From assembly GCA_016788625.1 (NCBI GenBank), contig JAEUQX010000103.1, forward strand, positions 1 to 34,784: a DNA stretch of 34,784 bases, written 5' to 3'. Both the position numbers and the translations under genes were made by a program. This document shows, piece after piece, positions 18,109 to 27,243 of the stretch (position 1 is its first letter; every line of letters begins with the position of its first letter). The stretch comes from Anaerolineae bacterium. Lineage in GTDB: Bacteria; Chloroflexota; Anaerolineae; Aggregatilineales; Phototrophicaceae. Under the pieces are notes generated by a model. That model was not told where the DNA came from. It was given only the letters and a program-made list of their open reading frames with translations, and made no database searches.

Positions 18109-19476
18109 TTACAGCTTGACGAAATACGAAGCAGCAGCACGATCGAGCAGTTCCTTGGTCAGCATCGGCGGCTGGTTCAGATACGACGCGATATCCACCA
18201 GTTGGTTCAGAATATCGCGCGGGTGCACAGAACGCAGCGGTCGGTCATGGTTGATGTACCATTCCTTCAGCAAATAGGCCAGCGCCTGCTCGTCGTACTT
18301 GATCTTCTTCGCATCGCACACGCGCTTGAAAATCTCGCGGTAGTCCTCATAGGAGGGATCGCCAACCTGGATTTTGTGGCGAATACGGCGCAGGAAGGCA
18401 TCATCCACCAGTTCGCGCGGGTCGAGATTGGTCGAAAAGACGATCAGCACATAGAACGGCATTTCGATCTTTCGCCCGGTCGCCAGAGTCAGGAAGTCCA
18501 CACCCTTCTCCAGAGGCACAATCCAACGGTTAAGCAGATCGCGCGGGCGCACCTGCTGGCGGCCAAAGTCATCAATCAGGAACATGCCACCGTTGGCCTT
18601 CACCTGGAAAGGTGCTTCGTAGTATTTATTGATGTCATCGTACACCAGATCAAGACCAGCCAGCGTCAATTCACCACCGACCATGATCATCGGACGCTTG
18701 ATGCGAATCCAGCGCGGATCGGAGATCACGCCCGTGCCCTGCTTGACGACGCCAGACTTCTCCGAAAGGACATGGTTCACATCGTCAAAGACGCGGATGA
18801 GCTGCCCATCTACATCGATAGCATACGGAATCCACATATCATCACCCAGGATCATGCGCCCGATCACTTCGGCAATCGTCGTCTTACCGTTGCCAGGCGG
18901 GCCATAGAGGAAGATCGAACGACCCGAGTTGATCGCAGGGCCGACCTTACTCAACATTTCTTCGGAGATGACCAGATGGTTCATGACCTGCTTCAGGTCA
19001 CTCTCGTGGACGGTCAGGCGTTCGCGGTTCTGCATCTTGACCGAGTAGATATACTGGTCGAGCGTAACAGGCGCAGGCCCGGCGTACTGCGAACGCTCGA
19101 GCGCTTCGCGTGCTTTCTCTGAACCTTTGGATGAAATGATGTACTGGTATGACGCCTCACCAAAACCACCAGCGCCACGCACTTCCAGGTACTTCTCCCG
19201 CTTAAGGAAATCAATCACCGAGTCGAGTACGCCCGTATAGGGCAGCTTGACGACTTCGGAGATTTCCGTGCCCGCCAGTACACCACCAAGATACAGAACC
19301 TTGAGCACCAGGTCGGCGACATTCAGCATGTTCAGCCCGGTATCTTCAAGCTGGTTCAGCGGCGGCGGCGTCCAGGGACCGCCCAGCGGTTGGGTGTTGC
19401 CTGACCCCTGTCCGGCCAGTTTCTTGATCGGCTGCACAGGTCGCGGGGGAGCATTCCGCGTAGGTTGATCGGTCAT
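18109..19476 (-). CDS. AAA+ ATPase with N-terminal winged-helix-like region
   Basis: A 455-residue cytoplasmic ATPase of unknown role. A Pro-rich, probably flexible N-terminus (~1-45) leads to a region (~45-125) that looks like a winged helix (GGVLAGTEISEVVKLPYTGV, FLKREKYLEVRG). The AAA+ core has Walker A GPPGNGKT with K198, Walker B MFLIDDFG, a sensor-1-like VFSTNLD, and an arginine pair in DDAFLRRIRHKI that may be the finger. The C-terminal ~100 residues resemble an AAA lid. An ATG at 19485 touches the GGAGG sequence, leaving no spacing; the ATG at 19476 lies nine bases after GGAGG and is chosen. It is followed by the receiver-domain gene. A MoxR-like or motor-loading role is possible but unproved. 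Confidence 0.83.
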   Translation of the reverse strand: MTDQPTRNAPPRPVQPIKKLAGQGSGNTQPLGGPWTPPPLNQLEDTGLNMLNVADLVLKVLYLGGVLAGTEISEVVKLPYTGVLDSVIDFLKREKYLEVRGAGGFGEASYQYIISSKGSEKAREALERSQYAGPAPVTLDQYIYSVKMQNRERLTVHESDLKQVMNHLVISEEMLSKVGPAINSGRSIFLYGPPGNGKTTIAEVIGRMILGDDMWIPYAIDVDGQLIRVFDDVNHVLSEKSGVVKQGTGVISDPRWIRIKRPMIMVGGELTLAGLDLVYDDINKYYEAPFQVKANGGMFLIDDFGRQQVRPRDLLNRWIVPLEKGVDFLTLATGRKIEMPFYVLIVFSTNLDPRELVDDAFLRRIRHKIQVGDPSYEDYREIFKRVCDAKKIKYDEQALAYLLKEWYINHDRPLRSVHPRDILNQLVDIASYLNQPPMLTKELLDRAAASYFVKL

Positions 19477-19603
19477 GGAATCCATCCTCCGGTGTTCACA
19501 GCGATATGAACACGATGACGCGCAATACGTGATAGCGTTGCGGACGAACTGTAGAATGCGTGGTCAAGTGTGCATCGAGCATTACCTTCGTGATCTGCTG
19601 CAA

Positions 19604-19631
19604 TTGACCACATTCGAAGGGACGCTATAAT
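19604..19631 (+). promoter_or_regulatory. Strong promoter upstream of the metallo-beta-lactamase-fold gene
   Basis: TTGACC (19604-19609), a 16-base spacer and a perfect TATAAT (19626-19631). Transcription would start near 19638 and leave a leader of about 148 bases before the ATG at 19786. The 300-base gap 19486-19785 also holds a weaker TATAGT in the leader; no small gene is visible. Confidence 0.65.
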
Positions 19632-19785
19632 CTGGCTGAGCACACTCAATTATCGGCAGCATACTGGTTACATTATATAGTACAGTCGTTTGAGCGCACA
19701 AGCAGACTTGCATTGAGGCAGATGCCGAGACACAACTCAAACCGTTTCCTAACATATCAATTGTAATCAGCAGGACGCAACAATC

Positions 19786-20403
19786 ATGATCGACCGCATT
19801 CAATGGCTCGGTCACGGCGGCTTCTTCATTCAGGGGCCGCCACTCATTTACATCAACCCTTGGCGCGTGACTCGCAGCATCTTCCACGCGGATGTCATTC
19901 TCGTTGGGCATCATCATCCAGAACACTGCTCGCTGGCGGACATCAACAAGCTGCGAGGCAAGGACACACAGGTCTTCGGCAGCGCGTTAGTGACACAGGA
20001 AATCGAAGGCTGTCAATTTCTGCGCCACTGGCAGAGCGTACAAATCGACCGCGCGGGCATCAAGGCCGTACCCGCCTACTCGACTCAAGGCTGGCAGCAT
20101 CCCAAAGAGGATGGTGGACTGGGGTTCGTCATATCCTTGAACCTCTACGATATCTACTATGCGGGCGACACCGAGATCATCCCAGAGATGGAACGCATCC
20201 GCCCGGACATCGCAATACTGCCGATTGATGGCAATGGCACGCTGAGCATCGCAGAAGCTGTGGATGTGGTCAAGCAGATGCGCCCACGCTGGGTGATTCC
20301 CAGCAATTGGGGGCCGGAGACGGAAGCGAACGCGCGGCTCTTCAAACGCGAAGTCGCGGGGCGGGCGGAAGTCATCCTGCCAACAGACAGCGACACCGGA
20401 TAG
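19786..20403 (+). CDS. Metallo-beta-lactamase-fold protein with altered metal motifs
   Basis: A 205-residue protein of the UlaG-like/Lactamase_B_3 branch. The opening LGHGGFFI and IYINPW correspond to the usual GHxSFxI and IDP elements. The metal loop reads GHHHPEH (residues 41-47), an HxHxDH motif with Asp replaced by Glu46. A later YYAGDTE supplies the bridging Asp. The usual C-terminal PxH is replaced by PSNWGPE, so a metal-ligand His seems missing. Family members hydrolyse phosphoesters or lactones, but with these changes activity is doubtful or the metal site is different. AGGA precedes the ATG by ten bases. It is monocistronic, divergent from the AAA+ gene and convergent with clpX. It has no signal peptide. 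Confidence 0.85.
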   Translation: MIDRIQWLGHGGFFIQGPPLIYINPWRVTRSIFHADVILVGHHHPEHCSLADINKLRGKDTQVFGSALVTQEIEGCQFLRHWQSVQIDRAGIKAVPAYSTQGWQHPKEDGGLGFVISLNLYDIYYAGDTEIIPEMERIRPDIAILPIDGNGTLSIAEAVDVVKQMRPRWVIPSNWGPETEANARLFKREVAGRAEVILPTDSDTG

Positions 20404-20414
20404 CTCGAGCAAAC

Positions 20415-20444
20415 ATCAGGGGCACAGCTTTGTGTACCCCTGAT
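20415..20444. terminator. Hairpin between convergent MBL-fold gene and clpX
   Basis: ATCAGGGG (20415-20422) and CCCCTGAT (20437-20444) form an 8-bp stem, and CACA/TGTG inside can extend it. It begins 11 bases after the MBL-fold stop and lies 41 bases beyond the clpX stop. The U-tract is poor on both strands. Confidence 0.6.
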
Positions 20445-20485
20445 AGCATTCCTCGATTGAACGTTAGTGGATCAGCCCGCAGCGC

Positions 20486-21784
20486 TTACGCCGCCGGGTT
20501 CAGTTTCCCGTTGTTGTTCCAGGTCAGCACCACGCCCTTGTCACTGTAGATGTGTGGCGGCACATCCCCTCGAATGACAGCTTCATCAATCACGACACGT
20601 TCAATGTCATCGCGACCTGGGATTTCAAACATCACATCCAGCAGGCGGCTCTCGATGATCGAGCGCAGCCCGCGCGCCCCTGTTCCACGTTCAAGTGCCA
20701 GATCAGCCGCCGCGCCAAGCGCCGAGGGATCGAAGATCAGTTCAACGTTGTCGAGCGAGAGAAGATACTGATACTGTCGCGTCAGCGCGTTCTTCGGCTC
20801 AACCATGATCTTCATCAGCGCTTCACGGTTCAGCGGTTCGACATTGACCACAACCGGCAGACGTCCGACGAACTCCGGTATCAGACCGAACGACATCAGA
20901 TCTTCCGGACTGATCAGCTTCAGGAGGTCGGAGCCTTCTAGCTGTGTCTGTTTGCTCACCGAGTGGAAACCAAGCGACCCTTTTGTGCCGATACGCCGAC
21001 CGATACGTTCCTCAATACCCGCGAATGTCCCGCCGCAGATAAAGAGAATCTCGCTCGTGTCGATTTGCAGGAACTCCTGATGCGGGTGCTTGCGACCACC
21101 CTGTGGTGGGACATTGGCAAGCGTGCCCTCCAGGATTTTCAACAGCGCCTGCTGCACACCCTCGCCGGACACATCACGGGTGATCGACGGGTTATCATTC
21201 GACTTGCGCGAGATTTTATCAATCTCGTCAATGTAGATGATACCCTTTTCGGCGCGGCCAATATCGCCATCCGCCGCCTGGATCAAGCGCAGCAGGATAT
21301 TCTCTACATCCTCACCCACGTAGCCCGCTTCTGTAAGAGCCGTCGCATCCGCGATGCAGAACGGCACATCCAGGATGCGCGCCAGCGTCTGCGCCAGCAG
21401 CGTCTTGCCACTGCCAGTTGGCCCGACAATGACGATATTACTCTTCTGAAGTTCAACCTCCGGGTTTGAGTGCCCAGACTGAATACGCTTGTAGTGGTTG
21501 TAGACCGCTACACTGAGGACACGTTTGGCCTGTTCCTGCCCCACAACGTACTCATCGAGATGATCCATGATTTCGCGCGGCGAAAGCAGGTTCTCGATCT
21601 GGAACTCTTCCTCGGGTTCAGTGTACCCCGCCGCAGCCGCGTTGGCCTCCATCAGCTTGATCTGACAGCGCTCGATGCAGCGATTGCAGATGAACACACC
21701 ATTCGGCCCGGCCAGCAGGTGTTCCACCTCCATTTCGCCGTGACCGCAGAAGGAACAACGCGCGTGCCCGGAGAAATAGCTCAC
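20486..21784 (-). CDS. clpX: ATP-dependent Clp protease ATP-binding subunit ClpX
   Basis: A 432-residue AAA+ unfoldase that feeds tagged proteins into ClpP. The N-terminal zinc-binding domain has C10, C13, C33 and C36. The AAA+ module shows Walker A GPTGSGKT, Walker [11 protein letters not shown], the pore-loop-like [10 protein letters not shown], and the sensor-2 region [12 protein letters not shown]. An IGF-type loop for docking to ClpP appears to be represented by the LGF in KGSLGFHSV. The length is normal. It starts at GTG with AGAGGAG eight bases upstream, and overlaps the clpP stop (GTGA), so it is translationally coupled as the last gene of tig-clpP-clpX. Confidence 0.97.
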   Translation of the reverse strand: MSYFSGHARCSFCGHGEMEVEHLLAGPNGVFICNRCIERCQIKLMEANAAAAGYTEPEEEFQIENLLSPREIMDHLDEYVVGQEQAKRVLSVAVYNHYKRIQSGHSNPEVELQKSNIVIVGPTGSGKTLLAQTLARILDVPFCIADATALTEAGYVGEDVENILLRLIQAADGDIGRAEKGIIYIDEIDKISRKSNDNPSITRDVSGEGVQQALLKILEGTLANVPPQGGRKHPHQEFLQIDTSEILFICGGTFAGIEERIGRRIGTKGSLGFHSVSKQTQLEGSDLLKLISPEDLMSFGLIPEFVGRLPVVVNVEPLNREALMKIMVEPKNALTRQYQYLLSLDNVELIFDPSALGAAADLALERGTGARGLRSIIESRLLDVMFEIPGRDDIERVVIDEAVIRGDVPPHIYSDKGVVLTWNNNGKLNPAA

Positions 21785-22407
21785 GATTTGCGCTCCTCTT
21801 TCCCATTCGTGCTGCTGCCACTGCCCAACACCGAGTCGATCAGGCCGTACTTAACCGCCTGCTCAGCGCTAAAATAGATATCGCGGTCGGTATCGCGTTC
21901 CAGGATTTCACGTTCCTGCCCAGTGTGCCGCACAAAAACATCGTTGATCAGTTCCTTCAGGCGCATGATCTCGTTCGCCTGAATGACGATGTCCGAAGCC
22001 TGACCCTGCGCGCCGCCCAACGGCTGATGCATGTGGATCGTCGCGTTCGGCAGAGCATAGCGTAAGCCCTTCTCGCCCGCAGTTAGCAGCACCGTGCCGA
22101 AGCTGGCCGTCAGACCAATCGCCACCGTGCTGACGGGAGCGGAAATCTGCTGCATCGCGTCATAAATCGCCAATCCCGCGTAGACCACGCCGCCCGGTGA
22201 GTTGATGTACATGTTGATCTGGCGATCCGGGTCTTCCCGCTGGAGATAGAGCAACTGCGCCACGATCAGGTTCGCCACCTGGTCATTGATCGGCGTGCCC
22301 AGCAGGACAATGCGATCTCGCAGCAGCAGGGAGTAGATATCGTAGGCGCGCTCGCCCCGGCTGCCCTGCTCAATCACCATAGGGATTACGTTGTAGACGT
22401 TGTTCAT
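21781..22407 (-). CDS. clpP: ATP-dependent Clp protease proteolytic subunit ClpP
   Basis: A 208-residue serine protease that forms the chamber of ClpXP. The catalytic triad is visible: S102 in [12 protein letters not shown]127 in IHMHQPLGG and D176 in DTDRDIYF. The oxyanion motif NSPGG is at 69-73. The common ASMGA around the serine is ASFGT here, a mild variation. The N-terminus starts near the mature sequence, with little propeptide. AGGAG lies ten bases before the ATG, which overlaps the tig stop (ATGA). It is the middle gene of tig-clpP-clpX. Confidence 0.97.
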   Translation of the reverse strand: MNNVYNVIPMVIEQGSRGERAYDIYSLLLRDRIVLLGTPINDQVANLIVAQLLYLQREDPDRQINMYINSPGGVVYAGLAIYDAMQQISAPVSTVAIGLTASFGTVLLTAGEKGLRYALPNATIHMHQPLGGAQGQASDIVIQANEIMRLKELINDVFVRHTGQEREILERDTDRDIYFSAEQAVKYGLIDSVLGSGSSTNGKEERKS

Positions 22408-23858
22408 GAATTCGAATCTCCTTGTTCGGTTACTTCGCCCGGCGTTGATGTCGTCTCATCCGTTAAAGGCGGAGCCTCACCTTTCGCAATCGCAACGATG
22501 CGCTCCAATACACCTTGTTCCAACAAATCGTTCTTGATGCTCTCGCGCATTCGCGGAGTGTCGAAGGCTGAACGCATCTGCTCCTTCTGTTCGCCGAATT
22601 GTGTCAGAATACGATCAATCTCGGCATCAATCCGACCATCCTCGACCTGGAGCTTTTCATCAATCATCACCTGTCGCAGGACCAGTGATTTCTTGACGCT
22701 GGCAATAGCAGTGTCACGGTAATCAGCCTTGAGATCATCGCGTGACTTCCCAGAGATACGCATATAGTCTTCGAGCGTCAGCTTCTGGCGCCGCAGGTCA
22801 CGGTCGAAGCGTTCCAGGAAGTCGTTGGTCTGATCTTCAACCAAAGCTTCCGGAAAGGCTACAGTAGCCTTGCTGACCAGTTCATCCAGTACGCGCCCGG
22901 CGTACTCATTCTTCGCTTCAGCCTCCAGCTGCTTCTGCAGATTCTCGCGAATACGGACGCGCAGTTCCAACAGCGTCAGCGGCTTCTCTTCCTGTTCGGT
23001 CACGCGCGCGGCGAACTCGTCGTTAAGCACGGGAAGCGTGACATTCTCGATCTTCTTCACCTTCACCTTGAAGGTCGCGCGCTTGCCCGCCAGATCTTCA
23101 TATTCCTCGGCATCATCGGGATAGGTCAGTTCAAAAATGCGTTCCTCATCAACCGTCGCGCCAAGCAGCGCCTGCCGGAATCCGGGCGCAGGTTCGAGAT
23201 CCTCTTCACTCAACATCAGCGTTGCATCATGCTCGTGGATGAATTCGCCACCACCAAGGCCGTGCTCGTGTGTGTGACCTTCTTCACCCTCATGAGCCGC
23301 TTCCTCGGCCTTGTGCTCGCTCTCGCCCTCAGCGGGTTCTTCGACCAGCTTGGCGTACATTTCTACGATCACCCGATTGCCCAGTTCGACAGGCTTATGA
23401 CTTTCTTCGATCACCGCGCGCTGAATAAGCAGCTGTCGAATGGTTTCATCAACCTGCTTGTCAGTGGCCGTCGGTACGGTGAATTCCAGCCGGGTTGAGC
23501 GGTAATCACCCAGTGATGCCGAAGGTTGCAGCGGCACGACGAACTTGAAAGTCGGCTGCGGATCAACGGTGAAGTCCTCAAGCTGGCCGGGGCCATACGG
23601 GTCAACGCCGGATTCGTCCAGGGCATTCTTATAAACGTCATTGCCCAGCAGTTCGAGCGCGTCTTCGATAATCGCACCCTCACCGACGAACTGAACCATG
23701 ATGTGATAGGGAACTTTACCCTTACGGAAACCAGGGATGTTTAGTCGCTGCGACAGTTTACGGGCAGCTTCTTTCTTTGCACGTTCCAACTGCTCGGCAT
23801 CAATCGAAACCGTCAGTCGAGCGGTATGGTTTTCGAGGCGTTCGGTCTGGATGTTCAA
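22404..23858 (-). CDS. tig: Trigger factor, ribosome-bound chaperone and prolyl isomerase
   Basis: A 484-residue trigger factor that meets nascent chains at the ribosome. The ribosome-binding domain holds the signature GFRKGKVP (about residues 43-50). An FKBP-type PPIase domain covers about 155-270, and a helical C-terminal chaperone domain the rest. The PPIase domain carries an insertion at ~172-212 rich in Glu and His ([20 protein letters not shown]). The start codon is TTG: AAGGA lies just upstream, no ATG is near, and [17 protein letters not shown] matches the family N-terminus. It is the first gene of tig-clpP-clpX, with a 4-base overlap into clpP. The Glu/His insert could bind metal ions, by analogy with His-rich nickel or zinc proteins; this is not shown. 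Confidence 0.95.
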   Translation of the reverse strand: MNIQTERLENHTARLTVSIDAEQLERAKKEAARKLSQRLNIPGFRKGKVPYHIMVQFVGEGAIIEDALELLGNDVYKNALDESGVDPYGPGQLEDFTVDPQPTFKFVVPLQPSASLGDYRSTRLEFTVPTATDKQVDETIRQLLIQRAVIEESHKPVELGNRVIVEMYAKLVEEPAEGESEHKAEEAAHEGEEGHTHEHGLGGGEFIHEHDATLMLSEEDLEPAPGFRQALLGATVDEERIFELTYPDDAEEYEDLAGKRATFKVKVKKIENVTLPVLNDEFAARVTEQEEKPLTLLELRVRIRENLQKQLEAEAKNEYAGRVLDELVSKATVAFPEALVEDQTNDFLERFDRDLRRQKLTLEDYMRISGKSRDDLKADYRDTAIASVKKSLVLRQVMIDEKLQVEDGRIDAEIDRILTQFGEQKEQMRSAFDTPRMRESIKNDLLEQGVLERIVAIAKGEAPPLTDETTSTPGEVTEQGDSNS

Positions 23859-23936
23859 GTGAGTATCCTTCAGAGGCAGGCTCTAGTAGTGAATTATAGC
23901 ACCAGCAGATAAGGGCGAGTGTAAGACTTTTATTGG

Positions 23937-23958
23937 AAAAAGGCGCATCGCTGCGCCT
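23937..23958 (-). terminator. Intrinsic terminator of tRNA-Leu
   Basis: On the minus strand AGGCGCA and TGCGCCT form a perfect 7-bp stem around GCGA, followed by TTTTTCC. It begins seven bases after the tRNA 3' end and well before the tig promoter region. Confidence 0.88.
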
Positions 23959-23964
23959 CATGCA

Positions 23965-24046
23965 TGGGGAAGGCGGGACTCGAACCCGCAAGGTGTGAAC
24001 CACATGATCCTAAGTCATGCGCGTATGCCAATTCCGCCACTTCCCC
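23965..24046 (-). tRNA. tRNA-Leu (anticodon UAG)
   Basis: An 82-base class II tRNA. The acceptor stem is GGGGAAG/CTTCCCC with discriminator A. The anticodon stem CATGA/TCATG encloses the loop CTTAGGA, giving anticodon UAG (decodes CUA and, by wobble, other CUN). A long variable arm of about 13 bases is typical of leucine tRNA. The T arm is GCGGG-TTCGAGT-CCCGC. The CCA end is not encoded and must be added by nucleotidyltransferase. Confidence 0.97.
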
Positions 24047-24057
24047 GCAAATAAATG

Positions 24058-24086
24058 ATTATAGACAACCCCAATTTCACTCACAA
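24058..24086 (-). promoter_or_regulatory. Promoter of tRNA-Leu
   Basis: TTGTGA (24086-24081), a 17-base spacer and a perfect TATAAT (24063-24058) on the minus strand. The tRNA 5' end is 11 bases beyond the -10 box, as usual for a tRNA transcription unit. Confidence 0.75.
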
Positions 24087-24098
24087 GACCGAATCGAG

Positions 24099-24677
24099 CT
24101 ACTCAATCTCGATGCGCGACACAGCATCGAAATCCATGTCCCCTGCCTTCGCCAGAATGCTCGTGATGATCAATTGGGCGAAACGAAACAGGCTTTGCAT
24201 CTGCCCAATCCGTTCCAGATACAGTTCAGCCAGTTCTTTTTCTTCCGCAGACATGCCAGGCATCGCTTTGGAAAGCCGAGCACTGCTCTCTTCCATCACG
24301 TTCAGCGCACGATCGACATCGCGCATCTCGCGCCCGCTCAGCACATTCGAGATGATCTGCCAGAAGTCAGTTTCGGCCTCATAGAACTTGCGCCGTCCGG
24401 CCTTGCCACGCACCCAGACCTGACGCACCATACCCATATGTTCCAATGTGCGCAGGTTCATGCTCACGCTGGCCTTGGAAATGTCCAGCAGCACCACCAG
24501 ATCATCCAGGCTCAACGGCTCCGCGCTCAGCAGCAGTGCGCCATAAAGCTGCCCCATAACTTTGCTGAAGCCAAAATACGTCGCCAATTGCCCCAGGCCG
24601 TCGAGCATACTCTCCTGTACAGCCAGAAGATCGCGACCATTCGGCATCATGCCATTATTCGCTGCTGAACCCGCCAT
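24099..24677 (-). CDS. GbsR/MarR-like winged-helix transcriptional regulator
   Basis: A 192-residue DNA-binding protein. Residues ~30-105 form a winged helix: an opening helix near FGFSKVMGQLYGALLLS, the recognition segment SLDDLVVLLDISKASVSMNLRTLEHMG, and a wing with VWVRGKAGRRKFYEA. The helical C-terminal half would form the dimer and perhaps bind a ligand. This resembles GbsR/OpuAR-type regulators, which control osmolyte or efflux genes. A TTG at 24689 would add four residues; the ATG at 24677 is chosen, but the GGAG is very close to it, so the start is uncertain. It lies 87 bases downstream of the second permease, so control of the efflux locus is a reasonable guess. Confidence 0.82.
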   Translation of the reverse strand: MAGSAANNGMMPNGRDLLAVQESMLDGLGQLATYFGFSKVMGQLYGALLLSAEPLSLDDLVVLLDISKASVSMNLRTLEHMGMVRQVWVRGKAGRRKFYEAETDFWQIISNVLSGREMRDVDRALNVMEESSARLSKAMPGMSAEEKELAELYLERIGQMQSLFRFAQLIITSILAKAGDMDFDAVSRIEIE

Positions 24678-24764
24678 ACTCCACCCCAAGCAGACATCTG
24701 AGGCACGCCTTGTTTGTTTCTTAATCTATCCTATCATCTTCCACTGAGTACAGCAACGGCGCGC

Positions 24765-25982
24765 CTATTCGTAGCGCAGCGCGTCGATCGGGTTGAGCGA
24801 CGCCGCACGGTTGGCCGGGTAAATGCCGAAGAACACGCCTACCAGCAGCGAGATCAACGTTGCCAACACCACACTGGAAAACTGCACACTGGCCTGCAAA
24901 TCCGGCAGTGCTGCGGAGAGCGCCAGCGTCCCACCCGCCGCAATCGCGATGCCTACCCCGCCGCCAACAAGCGCCAGCGTCACCGCTTCGACCAGAAATT
25001 GCAGCAGGATATCGCGTTTCTGTGCGCCGACCGCCTTGCGCAAACCAATCTCGCGCGTGCGCTCCGTCACCGTCACCAGCATGATGTTCATGATGCCGAT
25101 GCCACCGACGATCAGCGAGATGCCCGCGATCACCGCCAGGAAAATCGTCAGCAGTCCGGTTACGTTGCCCAGGCTGTCGAGCAAGTCGGTCTGCGTGAAG
25201 ATTTCAAAACTGTCCTCGTCACGGAAGCTGATGTCACGCTCCTCGCGCAGCGTCGCCCGCACCTGCTGCGCCACCAGATCGACGCTCTCACTGTCACGCG
25301 CCTGCACCAGCACCAGGGTCACGGGGCGCACGCCCGTTTGCAAGCGGTCACCCGTCAAACGTGCCTGCGCGGTCGTCAGCGGCATGACGATCAGGTCGTC
25401 GTCATTCGGGCCAAAGCCAGCGCCGCCCACTTCGTTCAGGATGCCGATCACCTCAAACGTCAAGCCCTGAATGCGGATGCGCTCGCCAACCGGGTCGCTA
25501 TCGGGGAAGATTCGTTCCGCCGCCTGTGGGCCAAGCAGTGCCACCCGCCCCTGCCCGTCATACTCCTCGCGCGTAAAGAAACGCCCGCGAGTCACGCTGC
25601 GATTGCGGATTTCCAGGTAAACACTCGTCACTCCGAGAATACGTACCGAAAACTGGTTACCTTCATAGGTCACGTCGCGAGTGATACCTAACTGCGGCAT
25701 CACACGCAGCGCGTCCGGCACGCGGAACGGGTCGGCCAGCGCGCGCGCTTCGTCCATGTTCAGGCGCTGTGTCTCTCCCTGGTCATTCTCCGCCGGAAAG
25801 ACGATCAGCAGGTTCGTGCCGATGCCCAGGAACTGCTGACGCACGAAGTTATCCACCGCCTGCCCTAACGACACCAGGACGATCACCGATGCCACGCCGA
25901 TGGTAATGCCCAGCATCGTCAGAACCGAACGCAGCTTGTTGCTCCGCAGCCCGATGAAGGCCATCCGCACATTTTCAAACAT
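24765..25982 (-). CDS. MacB/FtsX-type ABC transporter permease (second copy)
   Basis: A 405-residue membrane protein with the MacB architecture: an N-terminal membrane helix (LGITIGVASVIVLVSLG), a large extracytoplasmic MacB_PCD domain (~45-260), and three C-terminal helices of the FtsX domain containing GGIGIMNIMLVTVTERTREIGLRKAVGA. Such permeases work by mechanotransmission, driving adaptor-linked export instead of passing substrate through the membrane. It is 12 bases downstream of the first permease, with GGGAG before the ATG. The two share the domain order and the motifs above and are clearly paralogues, so a heterodimer is likely. Confidence 0.93.
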   Translation of the reverse strand: MFENVRMAFIGLRSNKLRSVLTMLGITIGVASVIVLVSLGQAVDNFVRQQFLGIGTNLLIVFPAENDQGETQRLNMDEARALADPFRVPDALRVMPQLGITRDVTYEGNQFSVRILGVTSVYLEIRNRSVTRGRFFTREEYDGQGRVALLGPQAAERIFPDSDPVGERIRIQGLTFEVIGILNEVGGAGFGPNDDDLIVMPLTTAQARLTGDRLQTGVRPVTLVLVQARDSESVDLVAQQVRATLREERDISFRDEDSFEIFTQTDLLDSLGNVTGLLTIFLAVIAGISLIVGGIGIMNIMLVTVTERTREIGLRKAVGAQKRDILLQFLVEAVTLALVGGGVGIAIAAGGTLALSAALPDLQASVQFSSVVLATLISLLVGVFFGIYPANRAASLNPIDALRYE

Positions 25983-25994
25983 GGCGACTCCCGC

Positions 25995-27233
25995 TCACTC
26001 AAAGCGCAGTGCATCAATCGGGCGCATCCGTGCAGCGCGGCTGGCCGGATACAGGCCGAAGAAGATGCCGACAAAGCTGCTCACCACCGTCGCCAGCAAC
26101 ACCGCGTCTGGTGTCACTTGCAGCGTCAACTGCGGAATCAGTGCATTGCCAATCAGCGTCGCCAGCCAGCCCAGCGAGACGCCGATCATGCCGCCGATGA
26201 TCGACAGTGTAAGACTCTCGATCAGGAATTGCAGCAAAATGTCCTGCCCACGTGCGCCGACCGCCTTGCGCAGCCCGATCTCGCGCGTGCGCTCCGTGAC
26301 CGAAACCAGCATGATGTTCATGATGCCGATGCCGCCCACCAGCAGGGAAATCCCCGCGATCATGCCCAGAAACACGGTCAGCACCCCTGTAATGCGCCCC
26401 AAGGACTCCAACAGATCAGCCTGATTGATAATCGTGAAATCCTGCTCGCCCGCAAACTCAATATCGTGGGCGGCGCTCAGGTAAGTCTCGATTTCGCGCG
26501 TAGCAGCGTCCATGCGATCTTCAGAGATAGCCTGCACATGCAGCACATCCACACGGTAGCTGCCGTCCTTCGTCCGGGCGCGGTCAAGCCGGGTCTGCGC
26601 CGTCGTTAGCGGAATGAAGATCACCTCGTTCTCGTCGCCAAAAAAGCTGCTGCTGCGTTCTTCCAATGCCCCAATAACCGAGAATACGCGGTCATTGATA
26701 CGGATGCTGCGGCCGACCACATCCGCGTCCTTCGCACCGAAAAGCCGCTCAACAATAGTCGTACCCAGCACGGCCACACGCGCCGCCGCGTCGACATCCG
26801 ACTGCGAGATGAACGCGCCACCCGGTCGCAGCGTCCAATTGCGAACTTCCTGAAAGTTCGGCGATACCCCGCTGACGGCCAATGTGGTGCGCTTCGCGCC
26901 GGTGATCACCGTGCCCCAGACACGGAACTCCAGTGCGATCTGGCGAATGCTCGGCGCAATCGTTGGGCTAGAAAGATCTTCAGCCTCACGCAGAGTGATC
27001 GGTTCAATGGTGGTGCGCGTGCCGCTGGTCGGCGCAGACGGGAACACAAACAGCACGTTCGAGCCGAGCGCCTGAAACTCACCCTTGATGTAATCTTCAA
27101 CGCCACGCCCCAGGCTCACCAGCCCAATCACCGCGCCGACGCCGATGATGATGCCCAGTGTGGTCAGCACTGCGCGCAAGCGGTTCGTCGCCAACCCGGT
27201 CAGTGCCACGCGCATTGCTTCGAGAAAATTCAT
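25995..27233 (-). CDS. MacB/FtsX-type ABC transporter permease (first copy)
   Basis: A 412-residue paralogue of the next gene. It has an N-terminal helix (LGIIIGVGAVIGLVSLG), an extracytoplasmic MacB_PCD domain and a C-terminal FtsX domain with LLVGGIGIMNIMLVSVTERT and EIGLRKAVGARGQDILLQFL. The frame is open to 27275, but the upstream part overlaps a strong terminator, and GAGG lies six bases before the ATG at 27233 (MNFLEAMRVALTG), which matches the family N-terminus. The gene follows the lipoprotein gene after that terminator, so its expression may depend on read-through or its own promoter. With the ATPase at 28149 it should form the export core. Confidence 0.93.
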   Translation of the reverse strand: MNFLEAMRVALTGLATNRLRAVLTTLGIIIGVGAVIGLVSLGRGVEDYIKGEFQALGSNVLFVFPSAPTSGTRTTIEPITLREAEDLSSPTIAPSIRQIALEFRVWGTVITGAKRTTLAVSGVSPNFQEVRNWTLRPGGAFISQSDVDAAARVAVLGTTIVERLFGAKDADVVGRSIRINDRVFSVIGALEERSSSFFGDENEVIFIPLTTAQTRLDRARTKDGSYRVDVLHVQAISEDRMDAATREIETYLSAAHDIEFAGEQDFTIINQADLLESLGRITGVLTVFLGMIAGISLLVGGIGIMNIMLVSVTERTREIGLRKAVGARGQDILLQFLIESLTLSIIGGMIGVSLGWLATLIGNALIPQLTLQVTPDAVLLATVVSSFVGIFFGLYPASRAARMRPIDALRFE

Positions 27234-27243
27234 GCCGTGCCTC

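Noticed and set aside
18061..19122. Long open frame on the plus strand opposite the AAA+ gene
   Set aside because: The minus-strand frame has clear AAA+ motifs; the antisense frame has no recognisable domain and reflects codon bias in GC-rich DNA.
24714..25691. Long open frame on the plus strand opposite the second permease
   Set aside because: It encodes a Gln/His/Arg-rich sequence with no domain, while the minus strand encodes a clear MacB-type permease.
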